Positions 45,399 through 53,566 of a stretch of 64,000 nucleotides of DNA are shown here, piece after piece. The first letter of the stretch is position 1; each line of letters opens with the position of its first letter. The notes under the pieces were generated by a model that was not told the DNA's origin, ran no database searches, and saw only the letters and a program-made list of their open reading frames with translations. Source of the stretch: Tabrizicola aquatica (GTDB taxonomy: Bacteria; Pseudomonadota; Alphaproteobacteria; Rhodobacterales; Rhodobacteraceae); the NCBI RefSeq assembly GCF_002900975.1, contig NZ_PJON01000001.1:1116001-1180000 (forward strand). The letters are read 5' to 3'. Both the position numbers and the translations under genes were made by a program.

Positions 45399-45491
45399 CC
45401 CCCTTCTTCAGTCGCAATGAAACGGCCCATCAACGCCCCGCGCTTTTGCCCGGGTATCGTTCGCGCGCCGCACGTTGCTGTTTGCCCGGGC

Positions 45492-45519
45492 GTAAGGTGG
45501 GCGATATCGCCCACCCTAC
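45492..45519. repeat. Dispersed palindrome family B, copy 3
   Basis: GTAAGGTGGGCG-ATAT-CGCCCACCCTAC, same orientation as copy 2 and 121 bases from it. Only the centre differs. It lies 5 bases before the end of the convergent oxidoreductase gene. Confidence 0.8.
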
Positions 45520-45523
45520 CCCC

Positions 45524-46423
45524 TCACTCCAATATCCCCAGCAGGTCCTGATGGCAGGCCGCCCCCGCCCGGTTGCCCGTCGATGCCGCTTGCGTGGCTG
45601 ACGGAAAGGGCCGCGCCAGGTCCCCCGCAGCAAAGACCCCCGGAACGCTGGTCCGCTGGTGGTCATCCACCTTCAGATGCCGCCCCATCGGCGTCTCCTC
45701 GACTTCGCAGCCCAGCGCCTCGGCCAGGTCCGAGGCCGGCTCTTGCCAGGTGACCAGATACAGCGCCCGCATCTCGACACGGGTGCCGCCGTCAAGCTCC
45801 ACCGCCTCGATGGCACCTTCGGACTGATGCACCCGCACCACCCGCCCCGCCGCGCGGCGCAGGCCAAGGCGCTCCAGCTTCTCGGCCTCTTCCGGCATCA
45901 GCGGCACGCCGTTTTCCAGTAGAACCAGATCATCGGTCCAGTCCTGAAGATGTGCCGCATGGTGCATCGGGATCGCGTCCACGGCCAAAAGGCCGGTGGT
46001 CCGGTCCGCCAGTTCATAGCCGTGGCAGTAGGGGCATTGCGCCACCGTCTGGCCCCAGCACTCGGCCAGCCCCGGAATGTCCGGCAGCACATCGCGCTGG
46101 CCGAAGGCCAGGATCACCCGTTCGGCCTGCACCTCTTCGGGCCCCTGCAGCACGAAGGCCCCCCGCTGGCCCGTGATCCCGGTAACCCGGCCCGCCATGT
46201 GCCGGGCGGTCGGATAAGCCAGCACCTCGGCCAGCCCCTTTTCGCGGATCGCCGCCGGCGCGGCCCCATCCATGCCCAGAAACCCGTGCGAGCTATGGGC
46301 GAACCGGTTCCGCGTCACCCCGTCGTCGATCACCAGCACGCTCCGCCGCGCCCGTGCCAGCATGATGGCGGCCGAGACGCCCGCAAAGCTGGCCCCGACC
46401 ACCGCAACATCGACCTTCTGCAT
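45524..46423 (-). CDS. Thioredoxin-reductase-like NAD(P)/FAD oxidoreductase
   Basis: A 299-residue pyridine nucleotide-disulphide oxidoreductase of the small, TrxB-like class. FAD motif VAVVGASFAGVSAAIMLARA at the N-terminus; redox pair in AQCPYCHGYELAD; second dinucleotide region around TTGLLAVDA, which is not a clear GxGxxG; C-terminal FAD contact GVFAAGDLARP. The CPYCHG form and the weak NADPH motif set it apart from true thioredoxin reductase (CATC); some relatives use ferredoxin or have no dedicated thioredoxin. The start is at MQKVDVAV (46423). Confidence 0.87.
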   Translation of the reverse strand: MQKVDVAVVGASFAGVSAAIMLARARRSVLVIDDGVTRNRFAHSSHGFLGMDGAAPAAIREKGLAEVLAYPTARHMAGRVTGITGQRGAFVLQGPEEVQAERVILAFGQRDVLPDIPGLAECWGQTVAQCPYCHGYELADRTTGLLAVDAIPMHHAAHLQDWTDDLVLLENGVPLMPEEAEKLERLGLRRAAGRVVRVHQSEGAIEAVELDGGTRVEMRALYLVTWQEPASDLAEALGCEVEETPMGRHLKVDDHQRTSVPGVFAAGDLARPFPSATQAASTGNRAGAACHQDLLGILE

Positions 46424-46591
46424 CCGCTGGCTCCCCCTGTCAGACCCAAGCCTTACGCGCGCCCCCCACCGGCAGTTCCCCCTGCCCAAGTTTCAGGCAC
46501 CCGCCCCCCGGACCCGCCGCCCGCGCATCAACCGTGTTCCCCTTCCGCGCGACCTATGCTCTAAGGACGTCAAAACCCGAGGGGCCGCCGA

Positions 46592-48838
46592 ATGCCGGAA
46601 CGCAGCGAAAGCGACAGCCGCAAGCTCTTGCGCCGCCTGCGCGACATGCTGTCCGTCCCGGGCAAGGGCCAGGACCGGCTGGACCAGATCACCCACCTGA
46701 TCGCCGACAGCATGAAGACCGAGGTCTGCTCGATCTACCTGTTCCGCGACCCCGAAACGCTGGAGCTGTGCGCGACCGAGGGCCTGCGCAAGGAATCGGT
46801 CCACCAGACCCGGATGAAGCTGGGCGAGGGCCTGGTCGGTCGCGTCGCGCGGCTGGGCCAGCCGGTCAACACCGCAAACGCGCCCGCCGAAAAGGGCTTT
46901 CGCTACATGCCCGAAACGGGGGAAGAGATCTATTCCTCCTTCCTTGGCGTGCCGATCCAGCGTGTCGGCGAGAAACTTGGCGTCCTTGTCGTCCAGTCCA
47001 AGACCGCCCGCCAGTTCTCGGAAGACGAGATCTATGCCCTGGACGTCGTCGCCATGGTCCTGGCCGAGATGACCGAACTTGGCGCCTTCATCGGCGATGA
47101 CGGCGCGATGAAGGCCTTGCACAAGCAGCCGGTCCTCTTCCGCGGCTCCTCGGGCCAGGAAGGCGCGGCCGAGGGCCGGGTCTGGCTGCATGAACCCCGC
47201 GTCGTCGTCACCAATCCCGTCGCCGACGACCCCCTGACCGAAATCGACCGCATCCGCGCCGCCGTGGGCGAGTTGCGCGTATCCATCGACGACCTCTTGG
47301 AGGCCGAGCAACTGGACAAGGACCAGAAGCAGGTCCTGGAAGCCTACCGCATGTTCGCCCATTCCCGTGGCTGGCTGCGCCGGATGGAAGAGGACATCAT
47401 GCGCGGCCTCTCGGCCGAGGCGGCGGTGGAAAAGGAACAATCCGCCGCCCGCAGCCGGATGGAACAGGTGCCGGACCAATACCTGCGCGAACGGCTGCAG
47501 GATCTGGACGACCTGTCGAACCGGCTTCTCCGCATCCTGACGGGCCAGGGCAAGGACACCGGGGCGGAAATGCCGGAAAACCCGGTCCTCGTCGCGCGCA
47601 ACATCGGCCCGGCCGAACTCCTCGACTATGGCCGCAAGCTGAAGGGCGTCGTGCTGGAGGAAGGCTCGGTCGGCAGCCATGCCGCGATCGTCGCCCGCGC
47701 GCTGGCCATCCCGCTGGTCATCAACGCCTCCCGCGTCACGTCCGAGGCGCTGAACGGCGACCCGATCCTGGTCGACGGCGACCAGGGGATTGTCCACCTG
47801 CGCCCCGAGGAAACCGTCGCCCGCGCCTTCCGCGACAAGATCGCCATGCAGGCCGAGGCGCAGAAACGCTATGCCTCCTTGCGCGACCTGCCCGCCACCA
47901 CGACCTGCGGCACCACCATCGCGCTGCACATGAACGCAGGCTTGATGGCCGACCTGCCCAGCCTGGAAGGCTCTGGCGCCGATGGCGTCGGCCTCTTCCG
48001 CACCGAACTGCAGTTCCTGATCCGCTCCAAGATGCCGCAGCGCGCCGAACTCGCCCGGCTTTACGCCCGGGTGATGGACGCGGCCAAGGGCAAGCGCGTC
48101 GCCTTCCGCACGCTCGACATCGGCTCGGACAAGGTCCTGCCCTACATGAAGCCGCCCGAGGAGCCAAACCCCGCCATGGGCTGGCGCGCGGTTCGTGTCG
48201 GCCTCGACAAGCCCGGCGTGATGCGGATGCAGGTCCAGGCCCTGATCCGGGCTGCGGCCGGGCGGCCCCTGACCATCATGTTCCCCCTCATCACCGAGTT
48301 CAGCGAGTTCCAGGCCGCCCGCGCCCATGTCCTGCGCGAGTTGCACCGCGAACGCTCTCTCGGCCACCCGGTGCCCGAGCGGATCGAGATCGGGGCGATG
48401 CTGGAAACCCCCTCGCTGGCCTATGCGCCGCGCGCCTTCTTCGAGTTGACCGATTTCATCAGCGTCGGCGGCAACGACCTGAAACAGTTCTTCTTCGCCG
48501 CCGACCGCGAGAATGAACTGGTCCGCCGCCGCTATGACACGCTGAACCTGTCCTTCCTCGCCTTCCTTGAACAGATCGTCGCCCGCTGCGCCGAGACCGG
48601 CACCCCCCTCTCCTTCTGCGGCGAGGATGCCGGCCGCCCGATCGAGGCGCTGGCCCTTGCCGCCATCGGCTTCCGCGCGCTGTCCATGCGGCCGGCCTCG
48701 GTCGGCCCGGTCAAGGCGCTGTTGCGCCGGGTGAACCTGTCCGAAGCCCGCGCGGTGATCGACCGCGCCCGTGCCGAAGGGGCCGAAAGCGCGCGCCCGC
48801 TGCTCATGGACTGGCTTGCCACCCAATCCGGCACCTGA
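46592..48838 (+). CDS. ptsP: PTS-Ntr enzyme I (PEP-protein phosphotransferase with GAF domain)
   Basis: First phosphotransferase of the nitrogen-related PTS relay; takes phosphate from PEP and passes it to NPr, controlling K+, nitrogen and storage metabolism rather than sugar import. 748 residues: GAF domain (about 20-160), phosphohistidine domain with EEGSVGSHAAIVARALAIP (His near 362), and PEP-binding barrel with GVGLFRTELQFL, RVAFRTLDIGSDK, IMFPLITEFSEF, IGAMLETP, VGGNDLKQF and the Cys in SFCGEDAGRPIEAL. It follows lysC and a TrxB-like gene; NPr and EIIA-Ntr genes are elsewhere. Confidence 0.97.
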   Translation: MPERSESDSRKLLRRLRDMLSVPGKGQDRLDQITHLIADSMKTEVCSIYLFRDPETLELCATEGLRKESVHQTRMKLGEGLVGRVARLGQPVNTANAPAEKGFRYMPETGEEIYSSFLGVPIQRVGEKLGVLVVQSKTARQFSEDEIYALDVVAMVLAEMTELGAFIGDDGAMKALHKQPVLFRGSSGQEGAAEGRVWLHEPRVVVTNPVADDPLTEIDRIRAAVGELRVSIDDLLEAEQLDKDQKQVLEAYRMFAHSRGWLRRMEEDIMRGLSAEAAVEKEQSAARSRMEQVPDQYLRERLQDLDDLSNRLLRILTGQGKDTGAEMPENPVLVARNIGPAELLDYGRKLKGVVLEEGSVGSHAAIVARALAIPLVINASRVTSEALNGDPILVDGDQGIVHLRPEETVARAFRDKIAMQAEAQKRYASLRDLPATTTCGTTIALHMNAGLMADLPSLEGSGADGVGLFRTELQFLIRSKMPQRAELARLYARVMDAAKGKRVAFRTLDIGSDKVLPYMKPPEEPNPAMGWRAVRVGLDKPGVMRMQVQALIRAAAGRPLTIMFPLITEFSEFQAARAHVLRELHRERSLGHPVPERIEIGAMLETPSLAYAPRAFFELTDFISVGGNDLKQFFFAADRENELVRRRYDTLNLSFLAFLEQIVARCAETGTPLSFCGEDAGRPIEALALAAIGFRALSMRPASVGPVKALLRRVNLSEARAVIDRARAEGAESARPLLMDWLATQSGT

Positions 48839-48847
48839 CACCGGGCA

Positions 48848-48868
48848 CGATTTTTCTGCGAAAAATCG
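48848..48868. repeat. Dispersed palindrome family A, copy 4
   Basis: CGATTTTT-CTGCG-AAAAATCG, 10 bases after the ptsP stop; 8-bp perfect stem in the CTGCG orientation. Confidence 0.82.
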
Positions 48869-48904
48869 CAGCACTCCTCCCCACTCCTCCCGCGCCCCCG
48901 GACC

Positions 48905-48925
48905 CGATTTTTCGCAGAAAAATCG
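48905..48925. repeat. Dispersed palindrome family A, copy 5
   Basis: CGATTTTT-CGCAG-AAAAATCG, opposite orientation to copy 4 with 36 bases between. The pair fills the ptsP-ridA gap and could end ptsP transcription. Confidence 0.82.
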
Positions 48926-49011
48926 TCGCCGCCGCCCGAACACTCCTGACAGCACGCTGTCAGGGGCAATGTGGTTTCTTCCCGGCACTGACAACAGCAA
49001 GGGAAGCCTCC

Positions 49012-49407
49012 ATGCACCGCACCCCCATCAACCCCTGGCCCTGGTCCCTGCCGCTGGGCTACCATCAGGCCGAGCTTCTGACCGGCATCACCCGCCAGTT
49101 GATCTGCGCCGGGCAGACCGCCGTCGATGCCACCGGCGCGCCACAGCATCCCGGCGACATGCGGGCGCAACTGGGCCTGGCGCTCGACAACCTGGAATCC
49201 GTGCTGCACGCCGCCGGGATGGGGCTGGCCGACATCATCCGGCTGACCGTCTATGCGACCGATGTGGACGCGGCGCTGCGCAACTTCGACCTCTTGGGCC
49301 AGCGCATCGGGGCGCTTGGCGTGGCCCCGCCGATGACGGTCGTCGGCGTCACCCGGCTGGCGATCCCGCCGCTGCTGGTCGAACTGGAAGCGACCGCCGC
49401 CGCCTGA
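49012..49407 (+). CDS. RidA/YjgF-family protein
   Basis: A 131-residue member of the RidA family, trimeric proteins that hydrolyse reactive enamine/imine intermediates. Features: LICAGQTAVDATGAPQHPGD near residue 37, MRAQLGLALDNLESVLHAAG, the helix-strand IIRLTVYATDVD, and VVGVTRLAIPPLLVELEATA at the end. The catalytic Arg of classical RidA is replaced at the equivalent strand by a Thr-Arg-Leu-Ala pattern, so it may belong to an Rid2-7 subgroup. A good ribosome-binding site (AAGGGAAG) precedes it. Confidence 0.88.
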   Translation: MHRTPINPWPWSLPLGYHQAELLTGITRQLICAGQTAVDATGAPQHPGDMRAQLGLALDNLESVLHAAGMGLADIIRLTVYATDVDAALRNFDLLGQRIGALGVAPPMTVVGVTRLAIPPLLVELEATAAA

Positions 49408-49410
49408 CCC

Positions 49411-50205
49411 TTGCGCCCGGCCGTGCTAGGCTTGCGGCCGGGCCAATCGGAGGACAATGGGATTCGCCGCGCCGAACGCCTGTTCAGACTGGTGCAGGAA
49501 CTGCGGACCCGGGGTGTTGCCCGGGCCGAAGATCTTGCCCTGCGGCTTGAGGTCAGCACCCGTACCGTCTACCGCGACATCGCGCATCTGCAAGGCTCTG
49601 GCCTGCCGATCGAGGGCGCGGCCGGGATCGGTTACCTCTTGCGCCCCGGCTTCGATCTGCCGAACGTGACCTTCACCCATGACCAGGTCGAGGCGCTGGC
49701 CCTGGGCCTGGCCTTTGCCGAACGGGCGGGCGATCCGGTCCTGGCCTCGGCCGCGCGCGAAGTGCGGGCCAAGCTGCAGGCCGGCATGCCCGATCCCGGC
49801 GCGCGGCGGCTGGCCGATGCGCCGTTCTTCAGCCTGCACCGCCCACCGCCGCCCAGCCTGCGCACGCTGCGCAGCCTGCGTGAGGCGATCCGACAGCGGC
49901 ACGTCCTGCGGCTGGCCTACCGCGACGGCGAGGCGCGCCCCTCGGACCGCCGCATCCGCCCGCTGGCGCTCTGGTGCTTTGCCGAAGGCTGGATGGTCAG
50001 CGCCTGGTGCGAGCTGCGGCAGGACTTCCGCACCTTCCGACTGGACCGGATCGCGGCCTTGGCCCAGACGGGTGTGGCCTTTGCCGATGATCCCGCCACC
50101 AGCCTGTCCGCCTTCCTCGCCCGCGAGGATTGCGAAGGTCCGGGACATGACCGGACGGCTGGTCCCTGGCAGGAAGCGGGCTGGCCCGCCGTGGCCGAAC
50201 TATGA
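49411..50205 (+). CDS. HTH-WYL domain transcriptional regulator (start uncertain)
   Basis: A YafY-type regulator: N-terminal HTH (RRAERLFRLVQELR, then VSTRTVYRDIAHLQGSGLPI) and C-terminal WYL ligand domain (LRLAYRDGEARPSDRRIRP, then LALWCFAEGWMVSAWC). The frame has only weak non-ATG starts (TTG 49411, GTG 49423). A strong GGAGGA at 49449-49454 precedes an ATG at 49457 that is in a different frame; one extra base after it would give M-G-I-R-R-A-E-R, the expected N-terminus. Either a rare ATT start (49462) or a one-base loss is likely. Confidence 0.8.
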   Translation: MRPAVLGLRPGQSEDNGIRRAERLFRLVQELRTRGVARAEDLALRLEVSTRTVYRDIAHLQGSGLPIEGAAGIGYLLRPGFDLPNVTFTHDQVEALALGLAFAERAGDPVLASAAREVRAKLQAGMPDPGARRLADAPFFSLHRPPPPSLRTLRSLREAIRQRHVLRLAYRDGEARPSDRRIRPLALWCFAEGWMVSAWCELRQDFRTFRLDRIAALAQTGVAFADDPATSLSAFLAREDCEGPGHDRTAGPWQEAGWPAVAEL

Positions 50206-50281
50206 AAAATTCCTTAACGAAATCAAGCAAGTTACTGATTTCACTTGCAATACGGACCTTGTCCACCGTGGACAGCCTGAC

Positions 50282-51478
50282 CTAGCCGACGATCAGCCCG
50301 GCCCCCGACAGCCGGTCCAGCAGGCCGTCCAGGTCCGCCACGATCCGCTCGGCCGGGGTCTCTGGAAAGACCTCCCCCAAGACCGCCGCCAATTCCCCCG
50401 CCGTCGCCGGCTCTTCCAGCACCCCCCAGATCGCCGCGGCCAGGGGGTCCATCCGGTGGATCGCGCGCCCCTCCGGGTCCGCGAGGTAAAGCGTCCCCCC
50501 GATCGCCCGGGCCACCACCCCCACCCGCTGCCGCAGCCGCGCCCCCTCTCCCAGCGGGGCAGGCTCCGCCCCGAACTCGGCCAGCCGGAAGGGCGCAACC
50601 GGCCCCGGCGGCGGGCTCACGGGCCAGGACCGGAAGGCCGCCCCCAGACACGCCACCGCCCCGGCCAGGTCAGCATAGGTCAGCCGATAGATCGGCAGCC
50701 CATCCAAGGCCCCCGCCATCGCCTGCAGGACGTCCCCCGAATGCCGATCCCGGGTGAAATTCTGATGCAGCAGCGCATCCATCGCCAAATCCGGCGGCAC
50801 CGGCTCCAACAGGGCGGCGGTGGGTTCATCCCGCCGATCCAGGATCACGAACGCCCCCAGGGGCAGCGTCTCGCCATGGGCAGGCTGATCGGGCAGCGAC
50901 AGATACCGGTACTGCCGGTTCGCCGGACCCGAAATTGCGGCGACCCAGGTGTGGAACGCCGGACCCGCCGCCTCGGGCAGCGGCAGTCGCAGGCGGGGCG
51001 AGATGCCCATTGACCGGGCAAGCGGCGGGCCGGCGGAAGGGAAGGACAGCGGCAGGACATCATCGCTGAAGACCCGGTGTCCAGCATGGGCCAGCGCCGC
51101 CGACAGCGTGCTTTTCCCCGCGCGCCGGACGTTGGGAAACACCACCAGCCGCCCCGCCATCGCCACCCCGGCCGCATGCAGGCAGATCACCGTGGCATCC
51201 TCGGCCGGAAGTGCCATCGCCAGCCCCGCCATCGCGTCGCAGGCCGCATTCACCGCGTCCAGCTTGCGGGGCGGCGCGGGCTCGACATGGGTCTCGCACA
51301 GGAACATCCCCGCCTCTGCCCCAGCTTGGATCGTATAGAACGGCCGCGCGGCGGGATCGGCGGGGCGCACCTCATGCGGCCAGCCACGGGCAATCTGGGG
51401 CATAAGCTGAAGCACGGGCTGGGAATCAACCAGCCGCAGCGGAGCAGTCAAGCCGCGAAAAAGGATATCCTGGTCCAA
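50282..51478 (-). CDS. HPr-kinase-like protein fused to C-terminal PqqD-like domain
   Basis: A 398-residue cytoplasmic protein. The first 230 residues resemble the C-terminal kinase domain of HPr kinase/phosphorylase: LHAAGVAMAGRLVVFPNVRRAGKSTLS (in parts; GKST near 121) and the magnesium/second acid HRVFSDDVLPL. The P-loop's first Gly is Asn, and no HPr-docking domain precedes it. The last 90 residues look like PqqD: RVGVVARAIGGTLYLADPEG, then MDPLAAAIWGVLEEPATAGEL. PqqD proteins bind peptide substrates of modifying enzymes. It lies 54 bases after a gene for a Tat-signal Ser/Thr/Pro-rich peptide, which may be its substrate. Comparable 'HPr-rel-A' systems are known by name only. Confidence 0.82.
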   Translation of the reverse strand: MDQDILFRGLTAPLRLVDSQPVLQLMPQIARGWPHEVRPADPAARPFYTIQAGAEAGMFLCETHVEPAPPRKLDAVNAACDAMAGLAMALPAEDATVICLHAAGVAMAGRLVVFPNVRRAGKSTLSAALAHAGHRVFSDDVLPLSFPSAGPPLARSMGISPRLRLPLPEAAGPAFHTWVAAISGPANRQYRYLSLPDQPAHGETLPLGAFVILDRRDEPTAALLEPVPPDLAMDALLHQNFTRDRHSGDVLQAMAGALDGLPIYRLTYADLAGAVACLGAAFRSWPVSPPPGPVAPFRLAEFGAEPAPLGEGARLRQRVGVVARAIGGTLYLADPEGRAIHRMDPLAAAIWGVLEEPATAGELAAVLGEVFPETPAERIVADLDGLLDRLSGAGLIVG

Positions 51479-51532
51479 GCCTGCGACCCGCTGCTGGCCC
51501 CGGCACGGGCGGTCCGCGCCGGGGTGGTCTGC

Positions 51533-51850
51533 TTAAAGGGACGGCTCGCCGGTGCCGCCGCAGCCCGCGTCATCGTCCGACGGGCCCGAGCAGGTGCTGG
51601 GGGTGGTCGGCGTGGTGGGCGTCGTCGTGGACGAAGACGAGCTTGCCGTCGAGGTCGGGCTGGGTGCGCTGGTCGGGCTGGGGGTGGAAGTCGGGCTCGG
51701 GCTGCTGGACCCGCTTGAGCTGCTGGAGCCGCTGGCCCGCGCCACGCTGAGGGTCGTCAGGGCCGGCGCGGCATAGGCCGCCAGGGCAAGCGCCCCGATC
51801 CGGGCCAGCGCCCGGCGGCGCGATGCGATCTGGTCGTTGAAATCGGTCAT
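51533..51850 (-). CDS. Short exported Ser/Thr/Pro-rich peptide with Tat-like signal
   Basis: A 105-residue protein. N-terminus MTDFNDQIASRRRALARIG has an arginine run followed by a hydrophobic helix ending AYAAPALTTLSVARA, like a Tat signal. The mature part (from about residue 40) is nearly all Ser, Thr and Pro with three repeats of an SPTSxx unit, and ends with TCSGPSDDDAGCGGTGEPSL, where two Cys may pair. GGAGAG lies before the ATG. Co-directional with the kinase/PqqD gene. It could be a precursor or anchored cell-surface stalk; unknown. Confidence 0.75.
   Translation of the reverse strand: MTDFNDQIASRRRALARIGALALAAYAAPALTTLSVARASGSSSSSGSSSPSPTSTPSPTSAPSPTSTASSSSSTTTPTTPTTPSTCSGPSDDDAGCGGTGEPSL
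51654..51707. repeat. Three 18-bp tandem repeats
   Basis: Three imperfect units each starting GTCGGGCT (on the plus strand), encoding the SPTSxx repeats of the exported peptide. Confidence 0.8.
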
Positions 51851-51997
51851 GTCACTCTCCACTTGTTCTGCACGGGCACCATTCGCGGACCGCCCGTCCC
51901 GTGTCGGGTAGGGGCACGTTGCGCAAGGAAAATGGCGGCGAAAAGTCATCAAAGGTTTAATTCGCCGTCATAAACCAAAGGTATAGACGGGATTCTG

Positions 51998-53470
51998 TCA
52001 GCTTTCGCTGAACAGCCCAGCATGCTGGCGGCGAAGCTCCGCCTTCTGCACCTTGCCCATCGCGTTGCGCGGAAACTCGGGCAGAACCAGCATCCGCTTG
52101 GGGATCTTGAAGGCCGCAAGCCGGTCGCGCAGGGCCGCGCGCAGCGCGCTTTCCTCCAACGCAGCGCCGGGTGCGGCGATCAGGCAGGCCACGACCGCTT
52201 CGCCGAAATCAGGGTGTGGAACTCCGATCACGGCCGAGGCGGCGACGCCGGGCAACGCGTCCAGCGCGGACTCGACCTCGGTCGGATAGACGTTCAGCCC
52301 GCCCGAGATCACCAGGTCCTTGGCCCGGCCCAGGATCGACAGGTAGCCCTGCGAATCGAAGGCCCCCAGATCGCCGGTGACAAACCAGCCGTCGCGAAAC
52401 TCTTCCGCCGTCTTTTCCGGCAGCCGCCAGTAGCCGTGAAAGACGTTCGGCCCCCGCACCTCGATCGCGCCTGCCTCGCCCACTGGAACCGGCGCACCGT
52501 CCGGGCCGGTCACCCGGACCTCGACCCCCGGCAAGGGCCTCCCCACCGTCCCCGCCCGCCGCGCGCCCGCATAGGGGTTCGAGGTGATCATGTTCGTCTC
52601 GGTCATCCCGTAGCGTTCCAGGATGGCATGGCCGGTCCGCTCCTGCCATTCGGCATGGGTGGCGGGCGACAGGGGCGCGGAACCCGAGATGAAAAGGCGC
52701 ATTCCCCGGCAGGCGTCCCGCGTCAGGCGGGGATCGGCCAGAAGCCGGGTGTAGAAGGTCGGCACCCCCATCATCACCGTGGCCTGCGGGAAGGCGGCCA
52801 GCACGGCCTCCGGCGCAAAGCCCGGCTGAAAGATCAGCGAGGCACCGGAATAGAGCGCGCAGTTCGTCGCGACGAACAGGCCATGCGTGTGAAACACCGG
52901 CAGCGCGTGCAGAAGCACGTCCGTCTCGGTGAACCGCCACAGATCGACCAAAGCCTCGGCGTTCGAGGCCAGGTTCTCACGGCCAAGCATCACGCCCTTG
53001 GACCGCCCAGTGGTGCCCGAGGTGTACAGGATCGCCGCCAGATCGTCGGGACCATGCGCTGGATCGGCGAACTCTGGCGCGGCGCTTGCGGCCTGGGCCA
53101 GCACCTCTGGCAGTGCCAGCACCCGCGCGCCGGTCGCGGCGATGGCGGCGGCGCGGTCTGGATCGGTCACGGCCAGGGCGGGGTCGGCGTCGGTCAGGAA
53201 ATGCTGCGTCTCGGCCACGGTATAGCCGGGGTTCACCGGCAGAAAGACCACGCCCAGCCGCAGACAGGCGAGGTAAAGCGACAGCACCGCCTCGCATTTT
53301 TCGACCTGAAGCAGCAGCCGGTCGCCCTTGACCAGGCCCATCGCCGCAAGGGTATTGGCCAGCCGCCCGGTTTCCGCCAGGAGATCGGCATAGCTGGACC
53401 GACCTTGAATCCAGACGCGATCCGACCGCGCCGCCATGTCCTTCAGCTTGACGATGACATCCGTACTCAT
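51998..53470 (-). CDS. matB: Malonyl-CoA synthetase (MatB-like acid-CoA ligase)
   Basis: A 490-residue AMP-forming ligase that activates malonate to malonyl-CoA. ANL motifs: YTSGTTGRSKGVMLGRENLASN (in parts), PVFHTHGLFVATN, ERYGMTETNM, DGWFVTGDLGAFD and SGGLNVYPTEVE with the catalytic Lys near the end (FKIPKRML). The stretch VDLWRFTETDVLLHALP matches characterised Rhodopseudomonas/Rhizobium MatB closely from memory. The usual partner matA (decarboxylase) is absent. Its upstream region holds a family A palindrome. The start at 53470 was chosen at MSTDVIVKL. Confidence 0.9.
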   Translation of the reverse strand: MSTDVIVKLKDMAARSDRVWIQGRSSYADLLAETGRLANTLAAMGLVKGDRLLLQVEKCEAVLSLYLACLRLGVVFLPVNPGYTVAETQHFLTDADPALAVTDPDRAAAIAATGARVLALPEVLAQAASAAPEFADPAHGPDDLAAILYTSGTTGRSKGVMLGRENLASNAEALVDLWRFTETDVLLHALPVFHTHGLFVATNCALYSGASLIFQPGFAPEAVLAAFPQATVMMGVPTFYTRLLADPRLTRDACRGMRLFISGSAPLSPATHAEWQERTGHAILERYGMTETNMITSNPYAGARRAGTVGRPLPGVEVRVTGPDGAPVPVGEAGAIEVRGPNVFHGYWRLPEKTAEEFRDGWFVTGDLGAFDSQGYLSILGRAKDLVISGGLNVYPTEVESALDALPGVAASAVIGVPHPDFGEAVVACLIAAPGAALEESALRAALRDRLAAFKIPKRMLVLPEFPRNAMGKVQKAELRRQHAGLFSES

Positions 53471-53521
53471 GCCGCCCCCCGACTTTCGCGCCGGTTTAGC
53501 CAAGCCGGGAACGAAACCCAA

Positions 53522-53540
53522 GATTTTTCGCAGAAAAATC
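53522..53540. repeat. Dispersed palindrome family A, copy 6
   Basis: GATTTTT-CGCAG-AAAAATC, between the ecsC-like gene end and the matB start. Confidence 0.8.
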
Positions 53541-53566
53541 GTTCGCGCGGGGTCAGGCAGCGCAGA

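Noticed and set aside
46493-49000. Long minus-strand open frame opposite ptsP
   Set aside because: Mirror of the ptsP codon pattern; low-complexity Gly/His/Asp-rich product without motifs.
49457-49669. ORF starting at the ATG behind the good ribosome-binding site, ahead of the WYL frame
   Set aside because: Its product has no domain and stops after 70 codons, while the overlapping frame encodes the HTH; discussed as a possible frameshift instead of a separate gene.
50259-50272. GTCCA-CCG-TGGAC palindrome behind the kinase/PqqD gene
   Set aside because: Short stem without T run; probably chance in GC-rich DNA.
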